Origin: Chitinophagaceae bacterium | GTDB taxonomy: Bacteria > Bacteroidota > Bacteroidia > Chitinophagales > Chitinophagaceae | Assembly: GCA_023251255.1 (NCBI GenBank) | Contig: JAHEZD010000055.1 | Span: 1 to 39,579 of the forward strand | Length of the DNA: 39,579 nucleotides | Direction: 5' to 3' | Notes under the pieces: generated by a model | Seen by the model: the letters and a program-made list of their open reading frames with translations, nothing else | What the model was told of the DNA's origin: nothing | Databases searched by the model: none | Program-made: the position numbers and the translations under genes | Shown: positions 32,197 to 39,579 of the stretch, in pieces | How the letters are laid out: every line of letters starts with the position of its first letter | Position numbering within the stretch: position 1 is the stretch's first letter

Positions 32197-33480
32197 ATGT
32201 TAAACAGACAAGAAGCCCCTGAAATAGTTGATGCAGTCGAATTCAATCTTCAACTAAAGCAAGTAGAGAAATTTACACTAGATAATAACGTTCCAGTGTA
32301 TGCCATTAATGCTGGCGCCCAGGATGTGGTTGTGGTGGAACTGGTTTTTTATGCCGGTAACTGGTACGAGGAAAAGAACATTGTAGCTGCCACCACCAAT
32401 TTCATGCTGAAGAATGGAACCAAAAGCAAAACGGCCTTCTCCATTAACGAGCATTTTGATTTTTATGGTGCATATTTGAACCGTCATTGCTACAACGAAA
32501 CATCAACCCTTACGCTCCATACATTGAGCAAGCATTTGCCCAAGTTGTTACCCGTAATGAACGAGGTTTTAACGGATAGTATTTTCCCTGACGATGAGCT
32601 GGCACTGTACAAACAAAACCAAAAGCAAAGGCTTGAAGTCAACTTAAAGAAATGTGATTTTGTGGCCAATAGGCTAATAGATGAATACCTATTTGGTATT
32701 GACCACCCTTATGGGAAATACACTTCCCCAGCAGATTATGATGCATTGCAAAGGGAAGAGTTGGTTAAGTTCCACCAAGATTTCTATACCAAGGGCAACT
32801 GCATGATATTTGTTGCAGGCAAGCTTCCAATAGATATACAGCAGCAGTTGAACAATGTGTTCGGTTCTTTGCCTTTGAACCAGACTCCTATCAATAACAT
32901 CACCCATCACATTGCTCCTGCTGAAATCAAAAAACAGCATATTATCAATGATGAAAATGGTGTACAGGGAGCTATCAGGATAGCAAGACCATTCCCCAAT
33001 AATCGCCACCATCCAGACTTCCAAAAAGCATCTGTGCTGAACAATATTTTTGGCGGTTTCTTTGGCTCAAGATTAATGAGCAATATCCGTGAGGACAAAG
33101 GTTATACCTATGGTATCCATTCCTATATCCAGAACCATATCCATGATACTGCTTGGCTTATAAGTACAGAAGCTGGTAAGGATGTTTGCCAAGCAACCAT
33201 TGATGAAACCTACAAGGAAATGGATATCCTCCGCAATGAGATAATTGATGAAGAGGAACTGGACCTGGTCCGCAACTTTATGATGGGCAGTTTATTGGGC
33301 GACCTTGATGGGCCTTTCCAAATCATGACACGTTGGAAAAACTACATCCTCAACGGTTTGGATGACCAATTTTTTTACAGTGCCATCAATACCATTAAGA
33401 CAGTTAGTGCTGAAGAACTGCAGTACCTGGCAAAAAAATATTTAAACCCCAGCGAATTTTACGAACTTGTGGTTATCTAA
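32197..33480 (+). CDS. M16 family peptidase-like subunit lacking the zinc motif
   Basis: A 427-residue M16 fold protein. At the place of HxxEH it reads TTNFMLKNGT, so it cannot bind zinc in the usual way. The C-terminal half keeps the R/Y clamp: GGFFGSRLMSNIREDKGYTYGIHS (in pieces). In M16B pairs one subunit carries zinc and the other completes the chamber, as here. The gap to the active subunit gene is 128 bases. A terminator hairpin begins right at its stop. ATG at 32197. Confidence 0.9.
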   Translation: MLNRQEAPEIVDAVEFNLQLKQVEKFTLDNNVPVYAINAGAQDVVVVELVFYAGNWYEEKNIVAATTNFMLKNGTKSKTAFSINEHFDFYGAYLNRHCYNETSTLTLHTLSKHLPKLLPVMNEVLTDSIFPDDELALYKQNQKQRLEVNLKKCDFVANRLIDEYLFGIDHPYGKYTSPADYDALQREELVKFHQDFYTKGNCMIFVAGKLPIDIQQQLNNVFGSLPLNQTPINNITHHIAPAEIKKQHIINDENGVQGAIRIARPFPNNRHHPDFQKASVLNNIFGGFFGSRLMSNIREDKGYTYGIHSYIQNHIHDTAWLISTEAGKDVCQATIDETYKEMDILRNEIIDEEELDLVRNFMMGSLLGDLDGPFQIMTRWKNYILNGLDDQFFYSAINTIKTVSAEELQYLAKKYLNPSEFYELVVI

Positions 33481-33520
33481 AAAACAGATGCTACATCCTT
33501 TGAAATGTGGCATCTGTTTT
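33481..33520 (+). terminator. Intrinsic terminator of the M16 operon
   Basis: AAAACAGATGC (33481-33491) pairs with GCATCTGTTTT (33510-33520), with inner ACAT/ATGT pairs and an 8-base loop, directly after the stop codon and ending in a T run. Confidence 0.8.
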
Positions 33521-33539
33521 CCTCCTTAAATACCATTCC

Positions 33540-33902
33540 ATGCAAAAGTTCATCACCAAAACATTGATTACATCCGTAGCGGTGCTTATTGCATCCGTCA
33601 TGCTTTCGGGTATCAATGTGCCCGATGCACAAACAGCCTTATTGGTAGCCGTTGTGCTTGGTCTGCTCAATACTTTTGTGAAACCCGTTCTCGTAATACT
33701 CACCATTCCCATCACCCTTTTCACATTGGGACTGTTCCTATTTGTTATCAATATCATCATTGTAAAATGGGTGGCCACGTTGGTTCCTGGATTCGCCGTA
33801 AAAAGTTGGTGGGCTGCTTTATGGTTCAGCATCATCGTTTCATTTTTCACTTCAATCATAGAAGGTTTCATCAAAACCGATGACAGAAAGAATAATGAGT
33901 AA
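33540..33902 (+). CDS. Phage holin family (superfamily IV type) membrane protein
   Basis: A 120-residue protein with about four transmembrane segments: LITSVAVLIASVMLSGI (8-24), ALLVAVVLGLLNTFVKPVLVILTIPITLFTLGLFLFVINIIIV (33-75, two helices in pieces) and a last helix around WWAALWFSIIVSFFTSII. Start at ATG 33540; an earlier GTG would add 11 residues that lie inside the terminator hairpin. The composition and the NTFVKPVLVILTIPITLFTLGLF core match the Mycobacterium-4TMS/holin-like family, found widely in bacterial chromosomes without any phage. No lysis genes are near. It ends in KTDDRKNNE. Function unknown. Confidence 0.8.
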   Translation: MQKFITKTLITSVAVLIASVMLSGINVPDAQTALLVAVVLGLLNTFVKPVLVILTIPITLFTLGLFLFVINIIIVKWVATLVPGFAVKSWWAALWFSIIVSFFTSIIEGFIKTDDRKNNE

Positions 33903-33971
33903 TACGGACAGACAGAATCTTAATAGGCAAAAAAACGCCAATTTTTACCTTGCTGTTTTTTATCGGCTGGA

Positions 33972-34688
33972 TTATAGGAAAGATACCGCCCTCTCCAAAT
34001 CTTCAGGTGTGTCAATTTCCACACCCATATAATCCGTAACCACCATTTTCAATAGAATACCGTTTTCCAAGTAACGGAGGCATTCAATTTTTTCGGCAGC
34101 TTCTAACGGTGTCATTTCCCAGTTGGTAAAGTTGATGAGTGCCTGCTTGCGAAAAGCATATACACCAATATGTTCAAAATAGGTAGGTATTACTGTTTTG
34201 TCTCGATGATAAGGGATAGGGCTTCTGCTGAACATCAAACTGTTCATTTCTTTATCAACGGCAACTTTTACATAATTGGGGTCAGCAATGAATTGCTCTT
34301 CTGTCAGTACCTGCATTAAAGATGCTACCTGAACAGTTTCGTTATCAAAAACCTGTAACAATTTCTCCAATGGCTCACGTTTTACAAAAGGTTCATCGCC
34401 CTGCACATTTACTACAATATCCACATCCATCCCTTCAATGGCTTCAGCAATCCTGTCACTGCCACTTTCGTGCGGTTTTTTGCTCATCACCGCCTTGCCG
34501 CCATTCCCCACAATTTCATTGAAGATGATGTTACTATCGGTAACTACCCAAACTTCGTCAAATAAGCCTGTAGCAATTGTATTGTCATAAGTGTGCCGTA
34601 TAACTGTTTTACTCCCTAGCATCTGCATAAGCTTGGCTGGAAAACGTGTAGCTGCATAACGGGCAGGAATGAATGCTGACTTTTTCAT
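33972..34688 (-). CDS. kdsB: KdsB, 3-deoxy-manno-octulosonate cytidylyltransferase
   Basis: A 238-residue enzyme that activates Kdo to CMP-Kdo for lipopolysaccharide inner core synthesis. Family marks: [16 protein letters not shown] at the N-terminus (nucleotide loop), [23 protein letters not shown] (about 70-83), [10 protein letters not shown] (about 93-102), [11 protein letters not shown] (about 153-163), [14 protein letters not shown] and [15 protein letters not shown] at 34688, 14 bases after the stop of the SH3b gene on the same strand, so probably one operon. No other lps genes are adjacent. Confidence 0.95.
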   Translation of the reverse strand: MKKSAFIPARYAATRFPAKLMQMLGSKTVIRHTYDNTIATGLFDEVWVVTDSNIIFNEIVGNGGKAVMSKKPHESGSDRIAEAIEGMDVDIVVNVQGDEPFVKREPLEKLLQVFDNETVQVASLMQVLTEEQFIADPNYVKVAVDKEMNSLMFSRSPIPYHRDKTVIPTYFEHIGVYAFRKQALINFTNWEMTPLEAAEKIECLRYLENGILLKMVVTDYMGVEIDTPEDLERAVSFL

Positions 34689-34702
34689 TAACGCTATTTT
34701 AT

Positions 34703-35449
34703 TTAAACTCCTGAACCAAAAATTACGAACACTTGCCCTTCCTTTTCAAAAAATTCAAGTTCTGCTATATCAAAATCTTCTGAGTAAAACTTTATTGATT
34801 CTATGGCATAAGGATTGGGAACACCTTTTTCATCCAAGGTTTGTAGAACAGTAATTTTATGGGTGCTGTTAATTGTTTTGGATGAAAAGGGAAATGGCGA
34901 AGATGCATTAATAAACCTTTTGAATTCTGGCAGCGCTCTAAAAAGTTGGAACACATGCTGCAAATCTATATTGGGCAATATGTACATGCTTGAGCCATAT
35001 TCATAACCAATCATTTCATGATGTTCGAACCCATTTTTATAAAAAGATTTCCGTATCCAACAAAGACCTTCTTCTTCATCATCTACCCCATTTCCTCCAT
35101 TTTCAACAGGGGGGCCAACTAATGCAGAAAGTTGCTTGAAATAATTTTTCACCGAATCAGTCCCTTGTTTTGGTGGGGGATATTTAAAAAGGTAAATACT
35201 TGCCACATACCCTTCTTTTTCTTTGTATTTAACCCTTGCCCAAACAGTTTGGAAACCTTCCACCACAAGTGAGGAATCATAGCTCAAAACAGTCACTTTT
35301 TCTCCATAATTAATTTTGGCTATTAAAGTGCAGGAAGCGGATTGCCCACTCCTTAAACTAAGCCCACTTTTTGCGGCTATATACATTTCTTGAACCTTGC
35401 TTGCTAATACCGAAAAAGGAAGCAATAACAGTAGTATAGTAAACCTCAT
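34703..35449 (-). CDS. Exported SH3b-domain protein, unknown function
   Basis: A 248-residue protein with a signal peptide ([17 protein letters not shown]) and an SH3b-like domain at about 20-90 ([24 protein letters not shown], then YGEKVTVLS and [15 protein letters not shown]). The rest (about 95-248) is unfamiliar, with an acidic patch [11 protein letters not shown] and a C-terminal [16 protein letters not shown]3b domains often bind cell-wall peptides. It is the first gene of a short operon with kdsB. TATTTTG upstream resembles the promoter element with a one-base spacer. Confidence 0.75.
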   Translation of the reverse strand: MRFTILLLLLPFSVLASKVQEMYIAAKSGLSLRSGQSASCTLIAKINYGEKVTVLSYDSSLVVEGFQTVWARVKYKEKEGYVASIYLFKYPPPKQGTDSVKNYFKQLSALVGPPVENGGNGVDDEEEGLCWIRKSFYKNGFEHHEMIGYEYGSSMYILPNIDLQHVFQLFRALPEFKRFINASSPFPFSSKTINSTHKITVLQTLDEKGVPNPYAIESIKFYSEDFDIAELEFFEKEGQVFVIFGSGV

Positions 35450-35536
35450 TTTTCAATTTGCCGATGAATGGGCAAAATAAAGGAAATCGGTGGTTTATTA
35501 AATTGTTCATGCAGATACTTATAGGCAATAAACCAG

Positions 35537-35544
35537 TATTTTTG
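35537..35544 (+). promoter_or_regulatory. -7 element of the TrkA-RyR/TIR/nSTAND operon
   Basis: TATTTTTG matches TAnnTTTG, 37 bases before the ATG of the first gene. No clear -33 at the standard spacing. Confidence 0.5.
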
Positions 35545-35581
35545 TTAGCACCCAACTAGCGTTAACCATATAAAACTGATT

Positions 35582-37540
35582 ATGAGCTCTCACAAGCCCA
35601 ATGTAAAAGTAAATCCGGTCCTTTTTCCATTGATTGTAATACTAGTTTTTACATTGTCTTTCATTGGGCACCAAGCTTGGCTTCATCATGAGGGTAGGGA
35701 ATTCAGCTTTTTTGGTGTTGTATATGCAACACTGTGTTTCTTTTTGATGCACCACGTGGACCCTGTTCCAGAAAACACGTACATATTGGCAGCTCAATAC
35801 CTGGCCGCATTACTTATTTGCACCAGCATATTTTCATTGGTTTGGACAAAAGTAAAAAAGGCCTATCTCGTTTACAGGATTGGCATTACCTACAGGAACC
35901 ATATTGTTATCTTCAGGTTGAACAATATTGGAAAGACATTGGCTTTGGAATTGTTGAAAAAGGGATACAAGGTAATTGTGGTGGAAACAGATCAACAGAG
36001 CCCGTACATAGAAGCAGTAAAAGCCCATGGCGGTGTTGTGTTCACAGAAAAACCTTCTGATTTCAAAACATTGGGAATGGCTGCTGTTGGCCATTCACGC
36101 ATCTGTATTTTGACAAGCAATCGTGATGAAATCAACATTGAAATTGCTGGCAACCTTTCCAACTATCTGCTGAAGCATAGTCACAAGTCAAAGTCTGAAG
36201 CACACAAAATAATGGTTCACATCAACAATCCTGCAAACGAAAATATTTTGAAGGATTACTTTGACATTCACAATGAAGATGACCATTACGATTTGGAAAC
36301 CTTCAATGTGTATGAATCGGCTGCAAAAAAAATCTACGATACTTATACACCCTACAAATACATCAACCCATCTGACAAGGAATCTGAAAATGCCATTGCT
36401 GTTGTGGGGTTCAATGATGTAGCAGAATCCTTCATAGTGGAAAACATGATTTTGAGCCAGTATCCGGATACCGGTAAGCTTAAGATTTATATGGCCGATG
36501 AAAAGGCCGACGAACATTTCAATTACCTCAACTACAAGTACCCATACTTTCATGAATTCATTGAAATTATTCCAGTGAAACTTTTGAATGGAACATTCTT
36601 TGCCAATTTTACTTGGTCCAAAACGCATATTGAGAAAATGAGCAAGATTAAGGCGGCTTATTTCTTTGGACCCAAGGACGCAGACCTGATAACCGCTGCC
36701 GCAAGCTTCAGGCAGTTTCTCTACACACAAACATTGAGCATTACACAGGTGCCTATTATTGTTTGCTTACCGGAAGATACAGGCGTAATTGACTTATTGG
36801 ATAGCAATAGGCAATCAGGATATACGGTGAGCCAGGCTTTCAGTAGCAAATTGGGTATACAGACCTACAGGCTTATTACCAATACTTGCACAGCAGAAGG
36901 CTTAATAGAAGAATCGGAGTTTACCCATAAGCTCTCCAAAATGATTAACTTTTTCTATGCCATCAAATATGAATTTGCTTCATTGCTTGAAAGCAATTAC
37001 AACATAAAGAATGCTACTGCCATTGCAGATAAGTTGGAAAATGAATTGTTGTCATTTCCTGAAGGAAACAAACCAATGAACGAAAGGGAAATGGAAAAGC
37101 ATTTGTTATTGATGCTTGAAAAAGATACCAATATTTCCTACGACGAGCTTTACAAGTATTTTTCCATAGAAAAACATTGGCACCAATTGTCCTATCGTAA
37201 AAAGGACTCTAACAGGTATGCCGCAAGGCAAGTGGCCATGAAAGTCCACGCATTTAAGTATCTTGGCTGCTGGCCAATGACCAAGGAAAACATTACCAAG
37301 TTTTTCCCAAAGCTTGCACCTATTGAACATACCAGGTGGTGTGCAGAAAAAATGGTGTTCAACTTTAAGTATGGCCCTTATCCTGCAGATAAAACCGAGA
37401 AACTTTTGCTTAAAGAAGTGTTGAAGATTCATGACCAGTTGGTGCCTTATGAAAGATTGAGTGACCATGACCAAGAAAAAGACCTGAACATATTTTTGAT
37501 GGTACCAATACTGAACATGATTAAGTCCATAGCTGAATAA
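35582..37540 (+). CDS. Membrane protein with channel-like N-terminus, two TrkA-N/Rossmann-like domains and a C-terminal RyR domain
   Basis: A 652-residue protein. The N-terminal 90 residues hold a helix at about 13-34, a shorter hydrophobic segment at about 42-57 (SFFGVVYATLCFFLMHH) and a third at about 67-88, arranged like the TM1/pore/TM2 unit of RCK-gated channels, but no TVGYG-type filter is present (HHVDPVPEN instead). A TrkA-N/RCK-like Rossmann domain starts at about 106 (HIVIFRLNNIGKTLALELLKKG) with a degenerate glycine motif and an acidic strand end (VVETD). A second Rossmann-like unit starts at about 271 (AIAVVGFNDVAES). The C-terminus (about 581-640) is a RyR-type domain: IEHTRWCAEKMVFNFKYGP, then HDQLVPYERLSDHDQEKD. 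RyR and TrkA units in bacteria occur in nucleotide-linked conflict systems. The next gene (TIR) starts 27 bases after its stop. ATG at 35582. Confidence 0.85.
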   Translation: MSSHKPNVKVNPVLFPLIVILVFTLSFIGHQAWLHHEGREFSFFGVVYATLCFFLMHHVDPVPENTYILAAQYLAALLICTSIFSLVWTKVKKAYLVYRIGITYRNHIVIFRLNNIGKTLALELLKKGYKVIVVETDQQSPYIEAVKAHGGVVFTEKPSDFKTLGMAAVGHSRICILTSNRDEINIEIAGNLSNYLLKHSHKSKSEAHKIMVHINNPANENILKDYFDIHNEDDHYDLETFNVYESAAKKIYDTYTPYKYINPSDKESENAIAVVGFNDVAESFIVENMILSQYPDTGKLKIYMADEKADEHFNYLNYKYPYFHEFIEIIPVKLLNGTFFANFTWSKTHIEKMSKIKAAYFFGPKDADLITAAASFRQFLYTQTLSITQVPIIVCLPEDTGVIDLLDSNRQSGYTVSQAFSSKLGIQTYRLITNTCTAEGLIEESEFTHKLSKMINFFYAIKYEFASLLESNYNIKNATAIADKLENELLSFPEGNKPMNEREMEKHLLLMLEKDTNISYDELYKYFSIEKHWHQLSYRKKDSNRYAARQVAMKVHAFKYLGCWPMTKENITKFFPKLAPIEHTRWCAEKMVFNFKYGPYPADKTEKLLLKEVLKIHDQLVPYERLSDHDQEKDLNIFLMVPILNMIKSIAE

Positions 37541-37567
37541 AAAACTAAAGCCTTTACCAAAACTAAA

Positions 37568-39094
37568 ATGCAGTTTCAAAAAGATATATTTATCAGTTAT
37601 GCCCATATAGACGATGAGTCTCTGATTGCATCCCAAAAAGGATGGATTTCAGAATTTCACCGTGCCTTGGAAATAAGACTGGCACAGCTTTTAGGCAGAA
37701 GGCCGGTTATTTGGCGTGACCCATCCTTACAAGGCAACCATATTTTTGACCAGCAGATTGTAAGCCAGTTTTCGCAGGTAGCACTGATGATTTCCATACT
37801 TACACCACGTTATGTAAAAAGTGAGTGGTGCGTTAGGGAGGCCAATGAATTCTATGAAGCCTGTGAAAAGAATCTTGGTTTCAGTTTGCAGAATAGGGCA
37901 AGAATTTTTAAGGTTATCAAAACACCTGTTCGTGCAGACCTGCATCCTGAAAAAATACAGAATGTTTTGGGTTATGAATTTTACAGCACCGATCCAAGCA
38001 GCGGCAGGGTAAAAGAATTCGGCCAGGTATTTGGCCAGCAATCGGAAATTGCCTACTGGGAAAAATTGGATGACCTAGCTAATGATATTTGCTCCTTTTT
38101 GGAAGGAATTGAAAGCATTAACAGTGTTACTTCATCTGCTGGTGCCAACGCAGCCGATGCTTCTGCAGGAACCGTTACACCAAAGCAACGCAAGAAAATT
38201 TATTTAGCTGAAAGCAGTTATGACACGTTGGAATTCAGGGACAGCATTAAACGCGAACTGCAGGATTTGGACTATTCCCTTCTGCCCAATAAGCAGTTAC
38301 CATTGGTTGCCCCTGTACTCAATGCAGAAATAACACATTTCATGCAGGAAGCAGATTTGTCCATTCATTTATTGGGTTCAGGTTATGGTGTTGTTCCAGA
38401 AGGGACACAGAAATCAATCGTTGAAATACAGAATGAAATCGCTTCTGCACAAAGTGCAGCTAAGGGTTTACCAAGATTGATATGGATGCCTGAGAGCAAT
38501 ATGCCGACAGATGACCGTCAACAAACTTTTGTAGACAAATTGGCCAGTGGCAAGGAAGGCATTGCGGGTGCCGATTTGATTGTGGGAAGCCTAGAAGATT
38601 TCAAAAGTATAATTTCCGACAAGCTTAAGCGTTTAGAAGAGGAGAAGAAGCCTGAACCTGTAACACTACTTTCTAATGCAGCGGTTGCAAGTGAAAAGAA
38701 AGCGAAATTGATTTACCTTATTTGCGACATGCAGGATATGGACCTAATAAAACCTTTGGAAGATGTACTGTATGATAATGGACACGAAGTGGTTATTCCC
38801 ATTTTTGATGGTGAGGAATCGCAAATCCGGGAAGACCATATAGAGAACCTGAAAATATGCGATGCTGTAATTATTTTTTATGGCAATGCAAACGAACTTT
38901 GGTTAAGGAGCAAGATGAGGGACTTTTTGAAGATTAGTGGTTACGGCAGGGAGAAACCATTGGACATAAAAGCTGTTTATATTTCCCAACCAGACAATGC
39001 TTCCAAGCAGCGTTTCAGGTCAGTGGAAGCAGAAGTAATCAATGCAATCAATGAAGTACCAATCAATAAATTAAATACCCTGTTATCAAAATAA
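37568..39094 (+). CDS. Three-domain protein: TIR, DUF4062-like and a second TIR/Rossmann-like domain
   Basis: A 508-residue soluble protein. The N-terminal TIR domain covers about 1-180: DIFISYAHIDDES at 6-18, then the catalytic-type motif S-x-W-C-x-x-E at 85-91 (E91 the putative NADase Glu). A Ser/Ala/Gly linker (about 184-204) leads to a DUF4062-like unit at about 209-355: KIYLAESSYDTLEFRD, then HFMQEADLSIHLLGSGYG. The C-terminal unit (about 378-495) reads KLIYLICDMQDMDLIKPLEDVL, then CDAVIIFYGNAN, again a TIR/Rossmann-like pattern but without a WCxxE motif. Neighbours: 27 bases from the TrkA-RyR gene, 12 bases to the nSTAND1 gene. It is probably the effector, cleaving NAD+ or making a cyclic nucleotide signal; which of the two is inference. 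Confidence 0.85.
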   Translation: MQFQKDIFISYAHIDDESLIASQKGWISEFHRALEIRLAQLLGRRPVIWRDPSLQGNHIFDQQIVSQFSQVALMISILTPRYVKSEWCVREANEFYEACEKNLGFSLQNRARIFKVIKTPVRADLHPEKIQNVLGYEFYSTDPSSGRVKEFGQVFGQQSEIAYWEKLDDLANDICSFLEGIESINSVTSSAGANAADASAGTVTPKQRKKIYLAESSYDTLEFRDSIKRELQDLDYSLLPNKQLPLVAPVLNAEITHFMQEADLSIHLLGSGYGVVPEGTQKSIVEIQNEIASAQSAAKGLPRLIWMPESNMPTDDRQQTFVDKLASGKEGIAGADLIVGSLEDFKSIISDKLKRLEEEKKPEPVTLLSNAAVASEKKAKLIYLICDMQDMDLIKPLEDVLYDNGHEVVIPIFDGEESQIREDHIENLKICDAVIIFYGNANELWLRSKMRDFLKISGYGREKPLDIKAVYISQPDNASKQRFRSVEAEVINAINEVPINKLNTLLSK

Positions 39095-39106
39095 CAACCT
39101 CAACCA

Positions 39107-39579
39107 ATGCTAACAGATACAAATATTTTTAACCCATTCCCAGGTCTTCGTTCTTTTGAGGAGAACGAGGACGTGCTATTTTTTGGAAGGGAAAAACAAG
39201 TGGATGAGCTGGTGAAGAAGCTAAGGCTTGTTAAATTCCTAGCGGTTATTGGTTCATCGGGCAGTGGTAAATCTTCATTGGTAAAATCAGGACTGATTCC
39301 ATCATTGCACAGTGGTTTTATGTCTGGAGCGGGCAGTAATTGGCGCATTTGCACATTTAGGCCAGGCAACAACCCTGTTGGGAATATGGCCAAAGCTCTA
39401 GCTGCAAAAAATGTATTGTATGATAACCTTGAAACAGAAGAAGACGAGTTTACTTATACCTCCATTAATGAAAGTACATTAAGAAGAAGCAGTCAGGGTT
39501 TAGTGGAAGTGTACAAACAAAGTGGCATTAATACAAAAAACAATCTCCTCATACTCGTTGACCAGTTTGAAGAGATTTT
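39107..39579 (+). CDS. nSTAND1-type STAND NTPase, N-terminal 157 residues (cut by window edge)
   Basis: ATG at 39107, 12 bases after the TIR gene; the frame is open to the window edge. The start NPFPGLRSFEENEDVLFFGRE (residues 9-29, in pieces) is the hallmark of nSTAND1 proteins. Walker A is GSSGSGKS at 49-56 and Walker B is LLILVDQFEE at 147-156. STAND NTPases are large signal-dependent switches, often with C-terminal WD40, TPR or other repeats as ligand sensors; that part lies beyond the window. Probably the sensor/regulator that turns on the TIR effector. There is no effector domain fused at the N-terminus, which fits a separate TIR protein. Confidence 0.88.
   Translation, partial: MLTDTNIFNPFPGLRSFEENEDVLFFGREKQVDELVKKLRLVKFLAVIGSSGSGKSSLVKSGLIPSLHSGFMSGAGSNWRICTFRPGNNPVGNMAKALAAKNVLYDNLETEEDEFTYTSINESTLRRSSQGLVEVYKQSGINTKNNLLILVDQFEEI

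Noticed and set aside
33540-33902. Holin-like gene as a sign of a prophage
   Set aside because: No endolysin, integrase, terminase or structural gene nearby; the family is common in ordinary chromosomes.
33903-33971. Terminator between the holin-like gene and kdsB
   Set aside because: Only a 3-bp GGC/GCC stem around a T run can be formed; too weak to call.
36188-36730. Long open frame on the minus strand inside the TrkA-RyR gene
   Set aside because: Fully antisense to a well-supported gene, no recognisable domain, and its Cys/Phe/Ile-rich composition is that of a reverse-strand shadow.
1-39579. tRNA, rRNA, CRISPR arrays or transposons
   Set aside because: No cloverleaf, rRNA-like stretch, regular spaced repeats or transposase found by reading the gaps.

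Overview
The window looks like a chromosomal segment of a Bacteroidota bacterium, most likely of the Chitinophagaceae type. The family-level call is inference. The support is a T9SS type A C-terminal sorting domain, a TonB-dependent receptor with a carboxypeptidase-regulatory-like N-terminus, two ECF sigma loci paired with anti-sigma/beta-barrel proteins, an aerotolerance-type (Bat) operon, bacillithiol (bshA) and futalosine-menaquinone (mqnC) genes, Kdo-LPS synthesis (kdsB), and repeated -7 promoter elements of the form TAnnTTTG. I see no phage integrase, transposase, CRISPR array, rRNA or tRNA.

Layout. 1-2887 (minus): the 5' end of uvrC behind a small lipoprotein, then an ECF sigma factor followed by one long anti-sigma-like/beta-barrel protein. 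3042-6276 (plus): TonB-dependent receptor and an RsmI-like methylase. 6280-8988: a secreted M28 peptidase (minus), diverging from bshA (plus). 9075-13818: a T9SS-secreted protein, a class III aminotransferase (minus), a gamma-class carbonic anhydrase-like protein, a small lipoprotein and a small unknown protein. 13815-18725 (minus): moxR, DUF58, a BatD-like protein, batA, then rsgA. 18978-21496 (minus): a second ECF sigma, anti-sigma and barrel operon ending in a clear terminator. 21598-23063 (minus): a small Cys-rich membrane protein and mqnC. 23385-27690 (plus): a PDZ protein with two retropepsin-like motifs, then pheT, a coiled-coil protein and zapA, ending in a bidirectional terminator. 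27847-30315: a lipoprotein (minus) and rny (plus), separated by about 490 bases that can fold into alternative hairpins. 30830-33902 (plus): an M16 peptidase pair (active plus inactive) and a small holin-like membrane protein. 33972-35449 (minus): an SH3b protein and kdsB.

The most unusual part is the right end, 35582 to the window edge. A tightly spaced plus-strand operon encodes (1) a membrane protein with a channel-like N-terminus, two Rossmann/TrkA-N-like domains and a C-terminal RyR domain; (2) a protein with an N-terminal TIR domain carrying the S-x-W-C-x-x-E catalytic-type motif, a DUF4062-like middle and a third TIR/Rossmann-like domain; and (3) the start of an nSTAND1 NTPase, cut by the window edge. 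Together these look like a nucleotide-linked defence or stress-signalling system: membrane sensor, NADase-type effector and STAND switch. This is the best candidate for a poorly described system.

Other structure outside genes includes a perfect 21-bp inverted repeat at 30548-30597, a degenerate period-7 array across the start of the BatD-like gene, and an inverted repeat at 13205-13229.
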